From an uncultured Methylococcaceae bacterium (GTDB lineage: Bacteria; Pseudomonadota; Gammaproteobacteria; Methylococcales; Methylomonadaceae): a stretch of 56,525 nucleotides of DNA. Positions 1-8,661 of this stretch are shown here, piece after piece. A model generated the notes under the pieces. It ran no database searches and was not told where the DNA came from. It was given only the letters and a program-made list of their open reading frames with translations. The stretch's first letter is position 1. Each line of letters opens with the position of its first letter. Location: positions 1 to 56,525 of the forward strand of contig CAIYOW010000069.1 of NCBI GenBank assembly GCA_903927955.1, in the 5' to 3' direction. The position numbers and the translations under genes were made by a program.

Positions 1-739
1 CGCACAGGCAGCTTAGAAAACGCAAAACTTGACTAGCAAAGACCGCTTGCCGTTCACCGCCGCACAGGCAGCTTAGAAAAGGGTAAAAATTTTCGGCTGT
101 TTTGTGTTTTTGTTCACCGCCGCACAGGCAGCTTAGAAAACCGTAAAATCCGGGGCTGGACATACGGGATAGTTCACCGCCGCACAGGCAGCTTAGAAAT
201 TAAACTTTTCAACCAAAACACCGCTTATTTCGTTCACCGCCGCACAGGCAGCTTAGAAATGTGTCGTATACGACTAGGGCTGGCGTTAGTGGTTCACCGC
301 CGCACAGGCAGCTTAGAAATTGGTTTGGCTCGATGTCGGTTAATGCGTTGCGTTCACCGCCGCACAGGCAGCTTAGAAAAATTAATCGCCCCCTCCCAAG
401 CGGATTTTAAAGTTCACCGCCGCACAGGCAGCTTAGAAATGATACCTCCGCTCGTCACCAATATTTGGAAAGTTCACCGCCGCACAGGCAGCTTAGAAAA
501 GTTTACGGGTTTGACCGCTCACACTATGCGGGTTCACCGCCGCACAGGCAGCTTAGAAAAAATACAAATAGAGGGACGCACATTGGAAGTGGTTCACCGC
601 CGCACAGGCAGCTTAGAAAAAGACAGGACGGGGCTTTACAGCGAGATCACAGTTCACCGCCGCACAGGCAGCTTAGAAAATTTCCGAAGTGTCCGCCTGC
701 AACCTTGCCCTGTTCACCGCCGCACAGGCAGCTTAGAAA
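1..739 (+). CRISPR. Type I-F CRISPR array (leader-distal part)
   Basis: A 28-nt repeat recurs with an exact 60-nt period: complete copies start at 52 and then every 60 bases to 712, and the last 19 nt of another copy form positions 1-19. All twelve 32-nt spacers differ. The repeat reads GTTCA, then a hairpin with arms CCGCC and GGCAG around loop GCACA, then CTTAGAAA. This is the subtype I-F consensus cut by Cas6f (Csy4). In I-F loci the leader precedes the GTTCA end, so leader and cas genes should lie left of the window and position 739 is the old, leader-distal end. All complete repeats are identical, including the last one, which is often degenerate in other arrays. Open frames reading through the array are artefacts of its 60-nt period. 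Confidence 0.98.
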
Positions 740-868
740 CATCGAGCCATAAACAGGCGGGACTTGACATAGATTATTTCCAGCCAAATGGGAAGCCGAA
801 AAGCTGACCGTTTGGAGTATACTGGCTGTTTTAAGCTATGACTGACATTTGCTAATAGGAGATCAATT

Positions 869-1264
869 ATGAACAAAATTGCATGGGCAACTATCATGGT
901 TGGCGGTGTTTTATTATCCGCCTGTGCCAGCCAAACTGGCTGGACACCCACTGTGGATTCTTACAACGACCCTAACGCTTTCCGTATTAGCCAAGATATG
1001 GCGGAATGCAAAGCACTTGCTTCGCAAGCATCGGGTGGGACTTTACAGGAATCAGGTATCGGTGCAGCGGCAGGTGGCCTGATGGGCGCTGCGGGTGGTG
1101 CAGCATTGGGTGCAGTTGCTGGCAATGCCGGAACGGGTGCGGCATTAGGTGCCATTGCTGGTGGCTTGGGTGGGGCCGGTATGCAAGGCTATAATGCGGA
1201 AGCCAAATACAAAAATGCTTTCAACAACTGCATGAGCGGTCGCGGTCACCATGTGCTTCGGTAG
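869..1264 (+). CDS. Glycine-zipper outer-membrane lipoprotein
   Basis: A 131-residue protein with a short signal peptide ending in a lipobox-like LLSAC (Cys about residue 19), so probably a lipoprotein. Residues about 62-105 are a run of Gly/Ala repeats (GIGAAAGGLMGAAGGA and similar), the glycine-zipper pattern of small envelope proteins that insert into or span a membrane. The start is supported by AGGAG at 857-861, seven bases before ATG. A TATACT hexamer at 818-823 may be its -10 box, but no good -35 is visible. It is a single gene between the CRISPR trailer and the convergent trmN6. The family is clear; the function is unknown. Confidence 0.8.
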   Translation: MNKIAWATIMVGGVLLSACASQTGWTPTVDSYNDPNAFRISQDMAECKALASQASGGTLQESGIGAAAGGLMGAAGGAALGAVAGNAGTGAALGAIAGGLGGAGMQGYNAEAKYKNAFNNCMSGRGHHVLR

Positions 1265-1350
1265 GTCAGGCCGCCGTTATTAGTTGCGGTTTGCCTTAAT
1301 GGCAGGACACGGGCCAGCTTTACCCAAGCTGCACATTGCTGACCAATGCC

Positions 1351-1386
1351 AGGCCATTGCAGCACAGGGATTTGCTGCAATGGCTT
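1351..1386. terminator. Perfect hairpin between convergent genes
   Basis: A 12-bp perfect stem (GCCATTGCAGCA at 1353-1364 and its complement at 1373-1384) encloses an 8-nt loop in the gap between the convergent lipoprotein gene and trmN6. No long T-run follows on either strand, so it is a candidate bidirectional terminator or RNA-end stabiliser, not a textbook intrinsic terminator. Confidence 0.45.
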
Positions 1387-1395
1387 TGCCTTGGC

Positions 1396-2127
1396 TTAAG
1401 GCAGGTGGCTGAACCTCAGTAAATAGGGCGACAGGTAACGGGTTGCCGTTTCACTGTATACATTGTGCGCGCTATAAACCACTACTGTCTGATGGCCTTC
1501 GTCAACCCCGCTCTGTTTTGCATAGATCAGTGCGGCAACCTTGGCTGTTAATGCTTCCCTGCCCTGAAAATCTGTCCTTTTGTTGAGATGCCAACCGGCA
1601 AGCGTTGCCAGTCTGTGAAATTTGGCAACGGCATGGACAGGCAGCAGGACATAAAATAAACCGTTGTCTGCCAGATAATGGTCCGCACAGGCTAACAATG
1701 CTTGGTAGCCCAATTGGTCGTTATGCCGAGCGGCACATCTTTGTGTGTCCAGTGATGGCTGATGCTTCTCAAAAAAGGGCGGATTGCTGATAACCAAGTG
1801 GTAGCGTGTACCCAAATCGGGCAAACAGCGCACGTCCCCACACACTGCGTGCAGTTTTTCTGCCCATGGGCTATGGGCAAAGTTGTCCGAGGCTTCTTGG
1901 CAGGCTGTAGCAGACAGCTCAACCGCCGTTACCTTTGCCGCCCCCTGTTGTGCCGCTATTAACGACAACAAGCCCGTGCCACAGCCTATATCAAAAACGT
2001 GATCGCCCGCTTTGACTGGGGCCATTGCTCCAAACAATAAACTGTCGGTGCAAATTTTCATGGCGGATTGGCGTTGGCAAATGGCAAATTGCCGGAAACG
2101 AAATATTGCCTCGCGGTGCTTTAGCAA
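1396..2127 (-). CDS. trmN6: tRNA1(Val) (adenine(37)-N6)-methyltransferase
   Basis: A 243-residue class I SAM-dependent methyltransferase of the YfiC/TrmN6 family, which methylates N6 of A37 in tRNA-Val. The N-terminus FRFRQFAICQ and the CTDSLLFGAM segment match the family's substrate-side signature. The SAM-binding glycine motif is VFDIGCGTGLLSL (residues about 44-56), and the amino-methyltransferase tetrapeptide is NPPF (about 115-118). The length is usual for the family. It lies 35 bp downstream of the DUF2914 gene on the same strand and is probably co-transcribed with it. Confidence 0.88.
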   Translation of the reverse strand: MLKHREAIFRFRQFAICQRQSAMKICTDSLLFGAMAPVKAGDHVFDIGCGTGLLSLIAAQQGAAKVTAVELSATACQEASDNFAHSPWAEKLHAVCGDVRCLPDLGTRYHLVISNPPFFEKHQPSLDTQRCAARHNDQLGYQALLACADHYLADNGLFYVLLPVHAVAKFHRLATLAGWHLNKRTDFQGREALTAKVAALIYAKQSGVDEGHQTVVVYSAHNVYSETATRYLSPYLLRFSHLP

Positions 2128-2162
2128 AACAAGCTGCGCCTACGGTGATTTAAAAGCTGTTG

Positions 2163-2864
2163 TTAGAGTGTGCTTTCCACTGCGAACGTCTGCTGGTTTA
2201 AAAGCTGATTATTTTCGTCCAGTAGTCTGACCACCCAAGCACCTTGGCTTGTTCCGGTCAGTAGCATACGGCTGAACGTTGGCCAATGCTCCTTTTCTAC
2301 ATTGAGTGTGTAACGCATAATCACTTTGCCATTCAGCGACCACTCATGAAAAACATCATGCCCTGCCATACCTTCCACTTCGGTAAAATAGTGGATGGCG
2401 ACAGAGCGGCCCTTACCAACCGTAACCAAACGGGGTATTTCGGTCATGGGGTTGCGCTTTTTAACCTTGAAGGTGAGTAATGCCCGACTGACATGGGCCG
2501 GTGATGTTGTTTGCACTGCCTCCGCTGACGCCACTTGCGCGCTTGCCTTTGGTTGGGCGGGTGGGGCTGTGGCAACCGGTGTTGTGGTTTGTGGCTGCGC
2601 TGGCAAGCCCTGTCCAGCCAGTTCTGACAGGTGTTCTGTCGCTGGGGCGGGGGGGGCAGAAAGCGGTATGTTATCTACAGGCGGCGTTTTGTCCTGAAAA
2701 AGCAGGGCAAGCAGAGCTGCGACCAAAACTGCGGCAAGCATTGCCGCGACCACACGCTTTATATTCCATTCCGTCGCTTTTTCTGCTGCGGCAGGTGATC
2801 GGATGTTTTTTTTTGCACCTGCCGGATATTTGAGCTTAATCACTAAATTTTTTTTATCTGCCAT
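2163..2864 (-). CDS. DUF2914 domain inner-membrane protein
   Basis: A 233-residue protein. A basic cytoplasmic N-terminus is followed by one hydrophobic helix (about 34-56), then a Pro/Ala/Thr-rich periplasmic linker (about 60-125), then a C-terminal domain (about 130-233). That domain carries the DUF2914 hallmarks: a His-x-Trp motif (HEWSLNG), a YTLNVEKEHW stretch and a final WVVRLLDENNQLL strand pair. DUF2914 has no assigned biochemical function. The bitopic layout suggests a periplasmic protein anchored in the inner membrane. It lies between trpC (55 bp upstream) and trmN6. Confidence 0.75.
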   Translation of the reverse strand: MADKKNLVIKLKYPAGAKKNIRSPAAAEKATEWNIKRVVAAMLAAVLVAALLALLFQDKTPPVDNIPLSAPPAPATEHLSELAGQGLPAQPQTTTPVATAPPAQPKASAQVASAEAVQTTSPAHVSRALLTFKVKKRNPMTEIPRLVTVGKGRSVAIHYFTEVEGMAGHDVFHEWSLNGKVIMRYTLNVEKEHWPTFSRMLLTGTSQGAWVVRLLDENNQLLNQQTFAVESTL

Positions 2865-2918
2865 TTTTGCCTTTTATCTGTTCTATGCAATTTAGCACCA
2901 ACGCCTATCAATTAGGGC

Positions 2919-3719
2919 TTATAAGGCAAACAGTTCAATCATTTTTTTTCCGGGGCTAGGTGCGCGCATAAACGCTTCACCGATCAAAAAGCCATAGACG
3001 CGATTGTCCAGCATCAATTGTACTGATTCGGGGGTGTGGATGCCGCTTTCAGTGATGAGGATACGATCATCGGGTATAAAAGCGGTCAATTCCAGTGTGG
3101 TCTGCAATGCCGTCTCAAAGGTACGCAAGTTACGGTTATTGATGCCAAGCAGTCGTGTATCCAGTTGCAGGGCCCGCTCAAGTTCGGCTTTATCATGTAT
3201 CTCCACCAGTACATCCATACCCAATGCCGTGGCTAACTCCGCCAGCTCATGCATTTGTGCGTCTTCAAGTGCCGATACAATCAGCAGTATGCAGTCTGCT
3301 CCCAGTGCCCGCGATTCATATATTTGATAACTATCAATCATAAAATCTTTACGCAGCACTGGCAATGGGCAGCGTTCCCTGACCATTTGCAAATACGCTT
3401 CTGATCCTTGGAAATAGGTTTTGTCGGTCAGTACCGACAAGCAGGTTGCCCCGCTCATCGCATAATCTTGGGCAATATCAATCGGGTTGAAGTTTTCCCT
3501 GATAACACCTTGGCTAGGGGAAGCTTTTTTGATTTCAGCAATAATGGCGGGGCGCTTAGCAGCCACTTTATTTTGTAGGGCGCTGTAAAAACCACGCGGG
3601 CTTTCTACTGCTAAGGCGATTTCTTGCAGATTGGCAACCGGCATGGCAATTTTACGCCGCGCCACTTCTTCGGCTTTGGTTGCCAAGATTTTTTTTAAAA
3701 TATCCGGGGTATGGGTCAT
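2919..3719 (-). CDS. trpC: Indole-3-glycerol phosphate synthase
   Basis: A 266-residue TIM-barrel enzyme that closes the indole ring from CdRP in tryptophan synthesis. Visible active-site segments are [13 protein letters not shown] at the N-terminus, [12 protein letters not shown] with the catalytic lysine, [19 protein letters not shown] and ITESGI near the C-terminus. The frame is open upstream to 3875, but the residues before MTHTPD do not resemble the family, so the ATG at 3719 is taken. No strong ribosome-binding site is visible there. It is a stand-alone trpC, not fused to trpF, downstream of trpD with an 88-bp gap. Confidence 0.93.
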   Translation of the reverse strand: MTHTPDILKKILATKAEEVARRKIAMPVANLQEIALAVESPRGFYSALQNKVAAKRPAIIAEIKKASPSQGVIRENFNPIDIAQDYAMSGATCLSVLTDKTYFQGSEAYLQMVRERCPLPVLRKDFMIDSYQIYESRALGADCILLIVSALEDAQMHELAELATALGMDVLVEIHDKAELERALQLDTRLLGINNRNLRTFETALQTTLELTAFIPDDRILITESGIHTPESVQLMLDNRVYGFLIGEAFMRAPSPGKKMIELFAL

Positions 3720-3807
3720 AGGAGCAATTGATTGGGTGTAGGATGATAAAATGAAACATACTGGTTTGGCGCTGGTATGTACAGCAAAGTTTAATTGTTT
3801 GGGCGGG

Positions 3808-4830
3808 CTAAGGGCAGCCCATTTGTGAATAAGCCACCAAGGCATCAAACTTGGCTTTTGCCGCACCGCTGGCAATCACTCGCTGCGCCCTTTCAATGCC
3901 GGCCGCCAAGGAATCAACCAAGTTGGCTGCGTAAATGGCCGCCCCCGCATTGAGCAACACGATATCGGTGGCTGCGCTCATTTGGTTGGCCAACACTGCG
4001 TTAATAATAGCCAGGCTGTCTGCTGCACTGGCTACTGCCAAGCCTGCAAGGTTAGCACGTTGTAGGCCAAACTGCTCGGGGGTAATGCTATAAGTGCTGA
4101 CAACACCGTCTTTTAGTTCGGCAACATCCGTTGCTGTGGCAATGCTTATTTCGTCCAGACCATCATGGGCGTTGACGACTAAGACATGTTGGCTGCCCAG
4201 TTGTTTTAACGCATACGCCATAGGCTGTAACCATTGCTTGGCAAAAACTCCGATCAATTGGTTGGGTGCAGCGGCCGGATTAGCTAAAGGCCCTAACAAA
4301 TTAAACAGGGTCCTTACGCCCATTTCTTTTCGTACTGCCAAGGTGTGCTTCATTGCACCGTGGTGTTTGGGGGCAAATAAAAAGCCTACGCCGATTTTAC
4401 TGACACAGCGGGCGACTTGTTCGGCACTTAAATCCAGGTTGACCCCGGCGGCCTCAAGCACATCGGCACTGCCGCAACAGCTGGACACCGAGCGGTTGCC
4501 GTGCTTGGCGACTTGCCCGCCCGCTGCCGCCACCACAAAGGCACTGGCGGTGGAAATGTTAAAGGTATTGGCCCCATCGCCACCAGTGCCGCAAGTATCT
4601 ATGACGTGATCACCGGCAACGGATACTGCGCTTGCCAATTCCCGCATCACTTCGGCGGCGGCGGCAATTTCATCAATGGTTTCGCCTTTGCAACGCAAGG
4701 CGATCAAAAAGCCGCCCACTTGTGCATCGGTTGCCTTGCCGCCCATAATGGTGTGCATGACATCGCGCATATCAGAGTGGCTTAAGTTTTGTTTGTTAAG
4801 TAATGTTTGTAGTGCTTGCTGTATATGCAT
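3808..4830 (-). CDS. trpD: Anthranilate phosphoribosyltransferase
   Basis: A 340-residue enzyme transferring the PRPP ribosyl group to anthranilate, the second step of the tryptophan branch. Diagnostic motifs are [17 protein letters not shown] (PRPP/metal site), KHGNRSVSS (anthranilate site) and [12 protein letters not shown]. The length equals that of monofunctional TrpD. trpC follows, but trpG is not adjacent: the next gene upstream is the divergent nucleotide cyclase, so trpE/trpG must be elsewhere. The ATG at 4830 gives the usual family N-terminus ([11 protein letters not shown]). Confidence 0.95.
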   Translation of the reverse strand: MHIQQALQTLLNKQNLSHSDMRDVMHTIMGGKATDAQVGGFLIALRCKGETIDEIAAAAEVMRELASAVSVAGDHVIDTCGTGGDGANTFNISTASAFVVAAAGGQVAKHGNRSVSSCCGSADVLEAAGVNLDLSAEQVARCVSKIGVGFLFAPKHHGAMKHTLAVRKEMGVRTLFNLLGPLANPAAAPNQLIGVFAKQWLQPMAYALKQLGSQHVLVVNAHDGLDEISIATATDVAELKDGVVSTYSITPEQFGLQRANLAGLAVASAADSLAIINAVLANQMSAATDIVLLNAGAAIYAANLVDSLAAGIERAQRVIASGAAKAKFDALVAYSQMGCP

Positions 4831-4864
4831 GGATGCGCTTATCGGTGCAAAAAAGAAACTATAA

Positions 4865-5255
4865 CGCCAACCACTTTAAAAAAAACATGCGACATGTTGT
4901 CTCAGGGCTGTATTTTAGTTGAAATTATCACAACAAGCCCCATGCTAAGCAATTACAATTTAATATTTCGGCGATTATCGGCAAGTTGCATTTGAACTTA
5001 CATTGCCGATCATGTTCCCATAACCATCGCATATTTTGTGTGGATGGACAAATTTTTGAATGACATTTTGATGATTCACAACCACGAGCGGCACTTTTCA
5101 AGGCACAGAAGCCAGCCAGCCCTACCTCGCCACGCCATCCCCTTGAGCGCTGAAATAAGGATGCTTACTGGTTTATCTGGTTTATCCCAACGACCGCAAA
5201 GCACGAAGGCTGTTATGTGTAGCAGGGCTTTAGGTTTTTGCCAAGGAGATTGCCA
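4865..5255 (+). promoter_or_regulatory. Long leader of the nucleotide cyclase gene
   Basis: About 400 bases between the divergent trpD and the cyclase hold no credible gene. The distal part (4865-5060) is AT-rich and presumably contains the divergent promoters. The proximal part (about 5158-5250) looks structured: CCGCAAAGC at 5195-5202 is followed by ACGAAGGCT and then GTAGCAGGG at 5219-5227, and AAAGC (5198-5202) can pair with GCTTT (5227-5231). The block ends at the ribosome-binding site AAGGAGA (5243-5249). The CGCAAAGC core and a downstream GTAGC..GGG resemble parts of GEMM (cyclic-di-GMP-I) riboswitches. The expected GNRA-capped hairpin before it is not seen, so the match is only suggestive. 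Confidence 0.3.
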
Positions 5256-6719
5256 ATGGTGATGCAACAGCCGGACAAGACTACCATCAAGCGTTTTCCG
5301 ATAGCGCATAAATTAGCGCTGGTTTTTACGCTGATTATTGGCGCTGGGATGCTTATTTTGGGCTTGGTGATCGCTGAAGACCAAGCGGACTTGCTGGAGC
5401 GGCAAATGATGGCTTCCAGTGACATGGCCGTTAAGCAGCTGGCGCAAATTGCCAAAGAGCCGGTTTTGGCAGACGACCCATTGACGTTGCAAGTAATCGT
5501 GGACAATCTGCATAAACAACAGGGCGTGGTCGCTGCCGCCGTCTACACGGAAGAAATGCAACCAATAGTGCAAGCCGGTTTGTTACCCGACCAAGCCATT
5601 ATTAGCAAGCATACCCGTACCGGCAAGCAATTCATCTATACTAAAGCCCAAGGCAACCGCAGTGCGCCTCTGGTTGTGGTGGGGTCGGTAAGCCCCATGA
5701 TCATCGACGGCCTGACTTTAGGCTACGCATTGATTGGTTTTGACCGCTCCATTGTCGAATCCGCCAAACAACACACTATTAAAACGGTGGGGTTGATCAC
5801 CGTGTTCTTTGTACTGGTGGGTTCTTTGGCATCCATTTTGGTGGGCAGCCGATTAGCCCGCCCGATCAATCAAATCATCAAGATCAGCAGTGCCATTTCC
5901 CAAGGCGATTACACTTTCCATTTTGACAAGCTTCGCAACGACGAGCTGGGCGAGCTCATGCACGCCATGAATGAAATGACGGCTGGCCTGGCGCAAAAAG
6001 AACATGTGGAAAAAACCTTCTCCCGTTATGTCGCCCCCATTGTGGCTAGAGAAGTGCTGAAAAAAAACCCGCAATCTTCCGGTGGGCGGACGCTGACCGC
6101 CAGTGTATTGTTCGCTGACATTGTTGGCTTCACTGCACTTTCTGAAAGCATACCGGCAGGCCAGCTGAACAGTTTGCTTAATGTTTATTTTGGCTATATC
6201 GCCCAAATTGTCGATAGTTGCTCGGGTTACATTGACAAATATATTGGCGATTGCGTCATGGCCATTTTTGGTGTGCCAAAATTTGACTCGCGGCATACCC
6301 AAAACGCCGTTGAGTGTGCTGTGCTAATACAATATTTTGTACGGGAACTTAATCGGCAGCGTTTGCAACAAGGCAAGCTGATTTTGCAATTCCATATCGG
6401 TGTCAACAGCGGGGCTATGCTGGCCGGCAATATTGGGGCGGCAAACCGTATGAATTACACTGTCATGGGCAAAGAAGTGAACACCGCTTCGCGGCTTTCA
6501 GGCGCTGCAAAAGCGGGGGAAGTTTTGCTGACGGAAGCCACTTACCAAGCGGTGAATACAATGCCGCATTTACAGTGCCAAGCCGAAGAAATTATAGCTT
6601 TGCGCGGCACAGCCCAACCCATCATGACCTATACCGCCCGATTACGGGAAGACAATAATGCGGCATTTATCAAAGCCAAACTGGGGCCGTTGCTGTCGGC
6701 AAAGGAGCTTGCCCGATGA
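5256..6719 (+). CDS. Membrane class III adenylate/guanylate cyclase with HAMP
   Basis: A 487-residue receptor-type cyclase. TM helix 1 is at about 19-41, a periplasmic sensor at about 42-170, TM helix 2 at about 174-198, HAMP at about 199-250 and the catalytic domain at about 283-455. Both metal-binding aspartates are present (LFADIVGFT and YIGDCVMAIFG). The purine-contact Lys is in DKYIGD, and the transition-state Asn and Arg are in VNTASRL. A Thr sits seven residues before that Asn, where Asp or Thr normally selects adenine, so cAMP is the likelier product (inference). The ATG at 5256 has AAGGAGA six bases upstream; an in-frame TTG at 5238 is rejected. The 3' end overlaps the next lipoprotein gene by 4 bp. 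Confidence 0.9.
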   Translation: MVMQQPDKTTIKRFPIAHKLALVFTLIIGAGMLILGLVIAEDQADLLERQMMASSDMAVKQLAQIAKEPVLADDPLTLQVIVDNLHKQQGVVAAAVYTEEMQPIVQAGLLPDQAIISKHTRTGKQFIYTKAQGNRSAPLVVVGSVSPMIIDGLTLGYALIGFDRSIVESAKQHTIKTVGLITVFFVLVGSLASILVGSRLARPINQIIKISSAISQGDYTFHFDKLRNDELGELMHAMNEMTAGLAQKEHVEKTFSRYVAPIVAREVLKKNPQSSGGRTLTASVLFADIVGFTALSESIPAGQLNSLLNVYFGYIAQIVDSCSGYIDKYIGDCVMAIFGVPKFDSRHTQNAVECAVLIQYFVRELNRQRLQQGKLILQFHIGVNSGAMLAGNIGAANRMNYTVMGKEVNTASRLSGAAKAGEVLLTEATYQAVNTMPHLQCQAEEIIALRGTAQPIMTYTARLREDNNAAFIKAKLGPLLSAKELAR

Positions 6720-7807
6720 TCCGCTACTGCCGCCACCTTGTTTGCTTATGGCTGTTCTGCCAACTGACGGCATGTACCCTAGCCCCACCGCACAGCGGCT
6801 TGCCATCCAGCGAATACGAACAACAGATCGTATCTAACGCGGAAGCGGCAGCGCATGAAAACCACTGGGCTGCTGCTTTTAAAATGTATCAGCAAGCGCT
6901 CAAAAGCTTTCCTGATAGCCTTGTTTTGCAACAAGCCCATAATGCCTTGCTACAACGCCATGCCGCGCAATTGGGCAAGCTGGAACAGGAACGTTTAATC
7001 GCCCAAGGGGAATGGCTATTAAAAGACCTTGCCATCAGCCAACTGACCAATAACGAATCTGCCAGCAACTGGTTTGCCGCCCACCCTGACACCCAAAAAC
7101 ACCAGCAAGCCTCTGAACTGGCTGAGCAGCTCGCCCTGCTAGGTCAACAAGCTTTAGCGCAAAACGACGTGGATTTGGCTACACGGACATTACCGTTGGC
7201 TTGGAAACTAGCCCCCACAGCCAGCCATGAAGCGTTTCTGGAGCAATTGCGGCGGGTTATAAAACCGCATGACCAGCCAGCTACAGCAACTCCCAGCACG
7301 CCCACCCCATCAGCTCCCACCCCTACCTTATCTGCGCCCACGCCGTTGTTAGCACCTTTATCTAAGCAGATGGAAGCACCCCCACCCGAAACAGACAAAT
7401 CCGCAACACCTATCGCTGCAGAATTAAACCATCAGCAAAAACCTGGCAAACGGCTACTGGTCGATTTTAATCGCGCCCTAAAAAATGAATCGTTCAACGA
7501 GGCGCGGCAACTGCTGGAAAAATTACCCAATCAGGGCATTGATAAGACGACTATTGCCAATCTGCACAAACAACTTAACGACAGTATTGCCGGGCAAGTC
7601 AAAAACTTGATGGCAGCTGGTGTCAACGATTATAGCCAGCAGCACTATGAAGCTGCCCTGAAAAGTTGGCAACGGGCGCAAATTTTAGCGCCTGACAACG
7701 CACAATTGACGGCACATATCGAGCGGGTCAGCAAGATATTGGAAAAGCTACAAGGGCTGCGTAACAAGCAGCTCAAGAGTCCCGGAAAAACGGACAAAAT
7801 ACCTTAA
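6716..7807 (+). CDS. TPR-like lipoprotein coupled to the cyclase
   Basis: A 363-residue protein with a signal peptide and lipobox LTAC (Cys about residue 20). Two helical TPR-like segments (about 35-175 and 240-345, with motifs such as AAFKMYQQALKSFPDSL and YEAALKSWQRAQILAPDNAQL) are separated by a Pro/Thr/Ala-rich linker made of APTP-type repeats (about 185-225). Its ATG lies inside the end of the cyclase gene (ATGA overlap), so the two are translationally coupled. It may be a periplasmic scaffold serving the cyclase sensor, but this rests on context alone. No named family was recognised. Confidence 0.75.
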   Translation: MIRYCRHLVCLWLFCQLTACTLAPPHSGLPSSEYEQQIVSNAEAAAHENHWAAAFKMYQQALKSFPDSLVLQQAHNALLQRHAAQLGKLEQERLIAQGEWLLKDLAISQLTNNESASNWFAAHPDTQKHQQASELAEQLALLGQQALAQNDVDLATRTLPLAWKLAPTASHEAFLEQLRRVIKPHDQPATATPSTPTPSAPTPTLSAPTPLLAPLSKQMEAPPPETDKSATPIAAELNHQQKPGKRLLVDFNRALKNESFNEARQLLEKLPNQGIDKTTIANLHKQLNDSIAGQVKNLMAAGVNDYSQQHYEAALKSWQRAQILAPDNAQLTAHIERVSKILEKLQGLRNKQLKSPGKTDKIP

Positions 7808-7859
7808 CAATCATGCGTGGATTTAGGTGGCCATCAAACAACCGTGATGACATAAGGTG

Positions 7860-8540
7860 TCAATGGCTGGACACTGGGACATCTGCGCTGTCTTGGTCGA
7901 GCAAATGACTATCACAACTTTGTTGGAAAAAAATGAAGGATGGTTGGAACGGCACAACATCAAGGTTAATTCCGCTGTATTTTTTAAAATCTTGCAATGC
8001 CTTCGCAACTGTCTGTTGAAAATTGCCTGCCAGCTGCTTGGCCAATTTTTCTTGGGCATCATCGTTGTCCGCTGCAAACGGATCTTTGTCCAAGTTGGTC
8101 TGGTCAACCGCATTTTGCAAGGCATCTGCTGCAAACTGTTGTATTTTTACCTCATATTCCTTAAACACTTGAAGACCTTTGGTCTTTTTGATGCTCTTAA
8201 TATTTTCAAGGTCGGCATAGATCAAAAAGCTGCCTTTAGTGCCTTGCTGAATATTTTTACAGACCCCACCATCCATAACCCTGACCAAGCCCAATTTACT
8301 TTTGCCTTGCTGGATCACCATAGGAGGATTTTGACTGCGTTGTGCCGAGCTTTGGTTCATTAATACGGGGGGCGGTTTTACTGCCGGGGCTTCTGTGTTG
8401 TCTATGGCGGGCTTGCTTGCCTGCTGGGGCGTTTGATTTGTTTGGTTTTGCCCAGCTTGATTGGGTTGAATGGGTTGTGAGGAGCAAGCGAGCAAATTTG
8501 CCACCATTAAAGCGGCTAACAGTTGCATTGTTGTATTCAT
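7860..8540 (-). CDS. Lipoprotein of unknown function
   Basis: A 226-residue protein. The signal peptide ends in the lipobox LLACSSQ (Cys about residue 19), followed by a Gln/Asn/Pro-rich low-complexity linker (about 20-75) and a compact domain (about 80-226) with charged helices (YEVKIQQFAADAL, EKLAKQLAGNFQQTV) and two cysteines (VCKNI, SCDSH). It is probably an outer-membrane lipoprotein facing the periplasm. No family was recognised. It converges with the cyclase-linked lipoprotein gene and diverges from mepA. Confidence 0.65.
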   Translation of the reverse strand: MNTTMQLLAALMVANLLACSSQPIQPNQAGQNQTNQTPQQASKPAIDNTEAPAVKPPPVLMNQSSAQRSQNPPMVIQQGKSKLGLVRVMDGGVCKNIQQGTKGSFLIYADLENIKSIKKTKGLQVFKEYEVKIQQFAADALQNAVDQTNLDKDPFAADNDDAQEKLAKQLAGNFQQTVAKALQDFKKYSGINLDVVPFQPSFIFFQQSCDSHLLDQDSADVPVSSH

Positions 8541-8661
8541 ACGTCACCTGGCAGTATGGGTTTATACGGCCTATGGCAATGCTATAGGCATTATGATCTT
8601 GTCAGGCTATTATCTTGCCGTGAATAAATAAATCTGCAAGTCCTTTAGGGTTAAATAGAAT

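Noticed and set aside
259-807. Open frame of 182 codons across the CRISPR array with a repeated VHRRTGSLE unit
   Set aside because: It is the translated CRISPR repeat: the 60-nt period is a multiple of three, so the frame stays open by chance. The same holds for the frame at 465-752.
4094-4609. Plus-strand 171-codon frame inside trpD
   Set aside because: It is antisense to the well-conserved trpD, has low-complexity Ala/Thr/Ser composition, and has no independent support.
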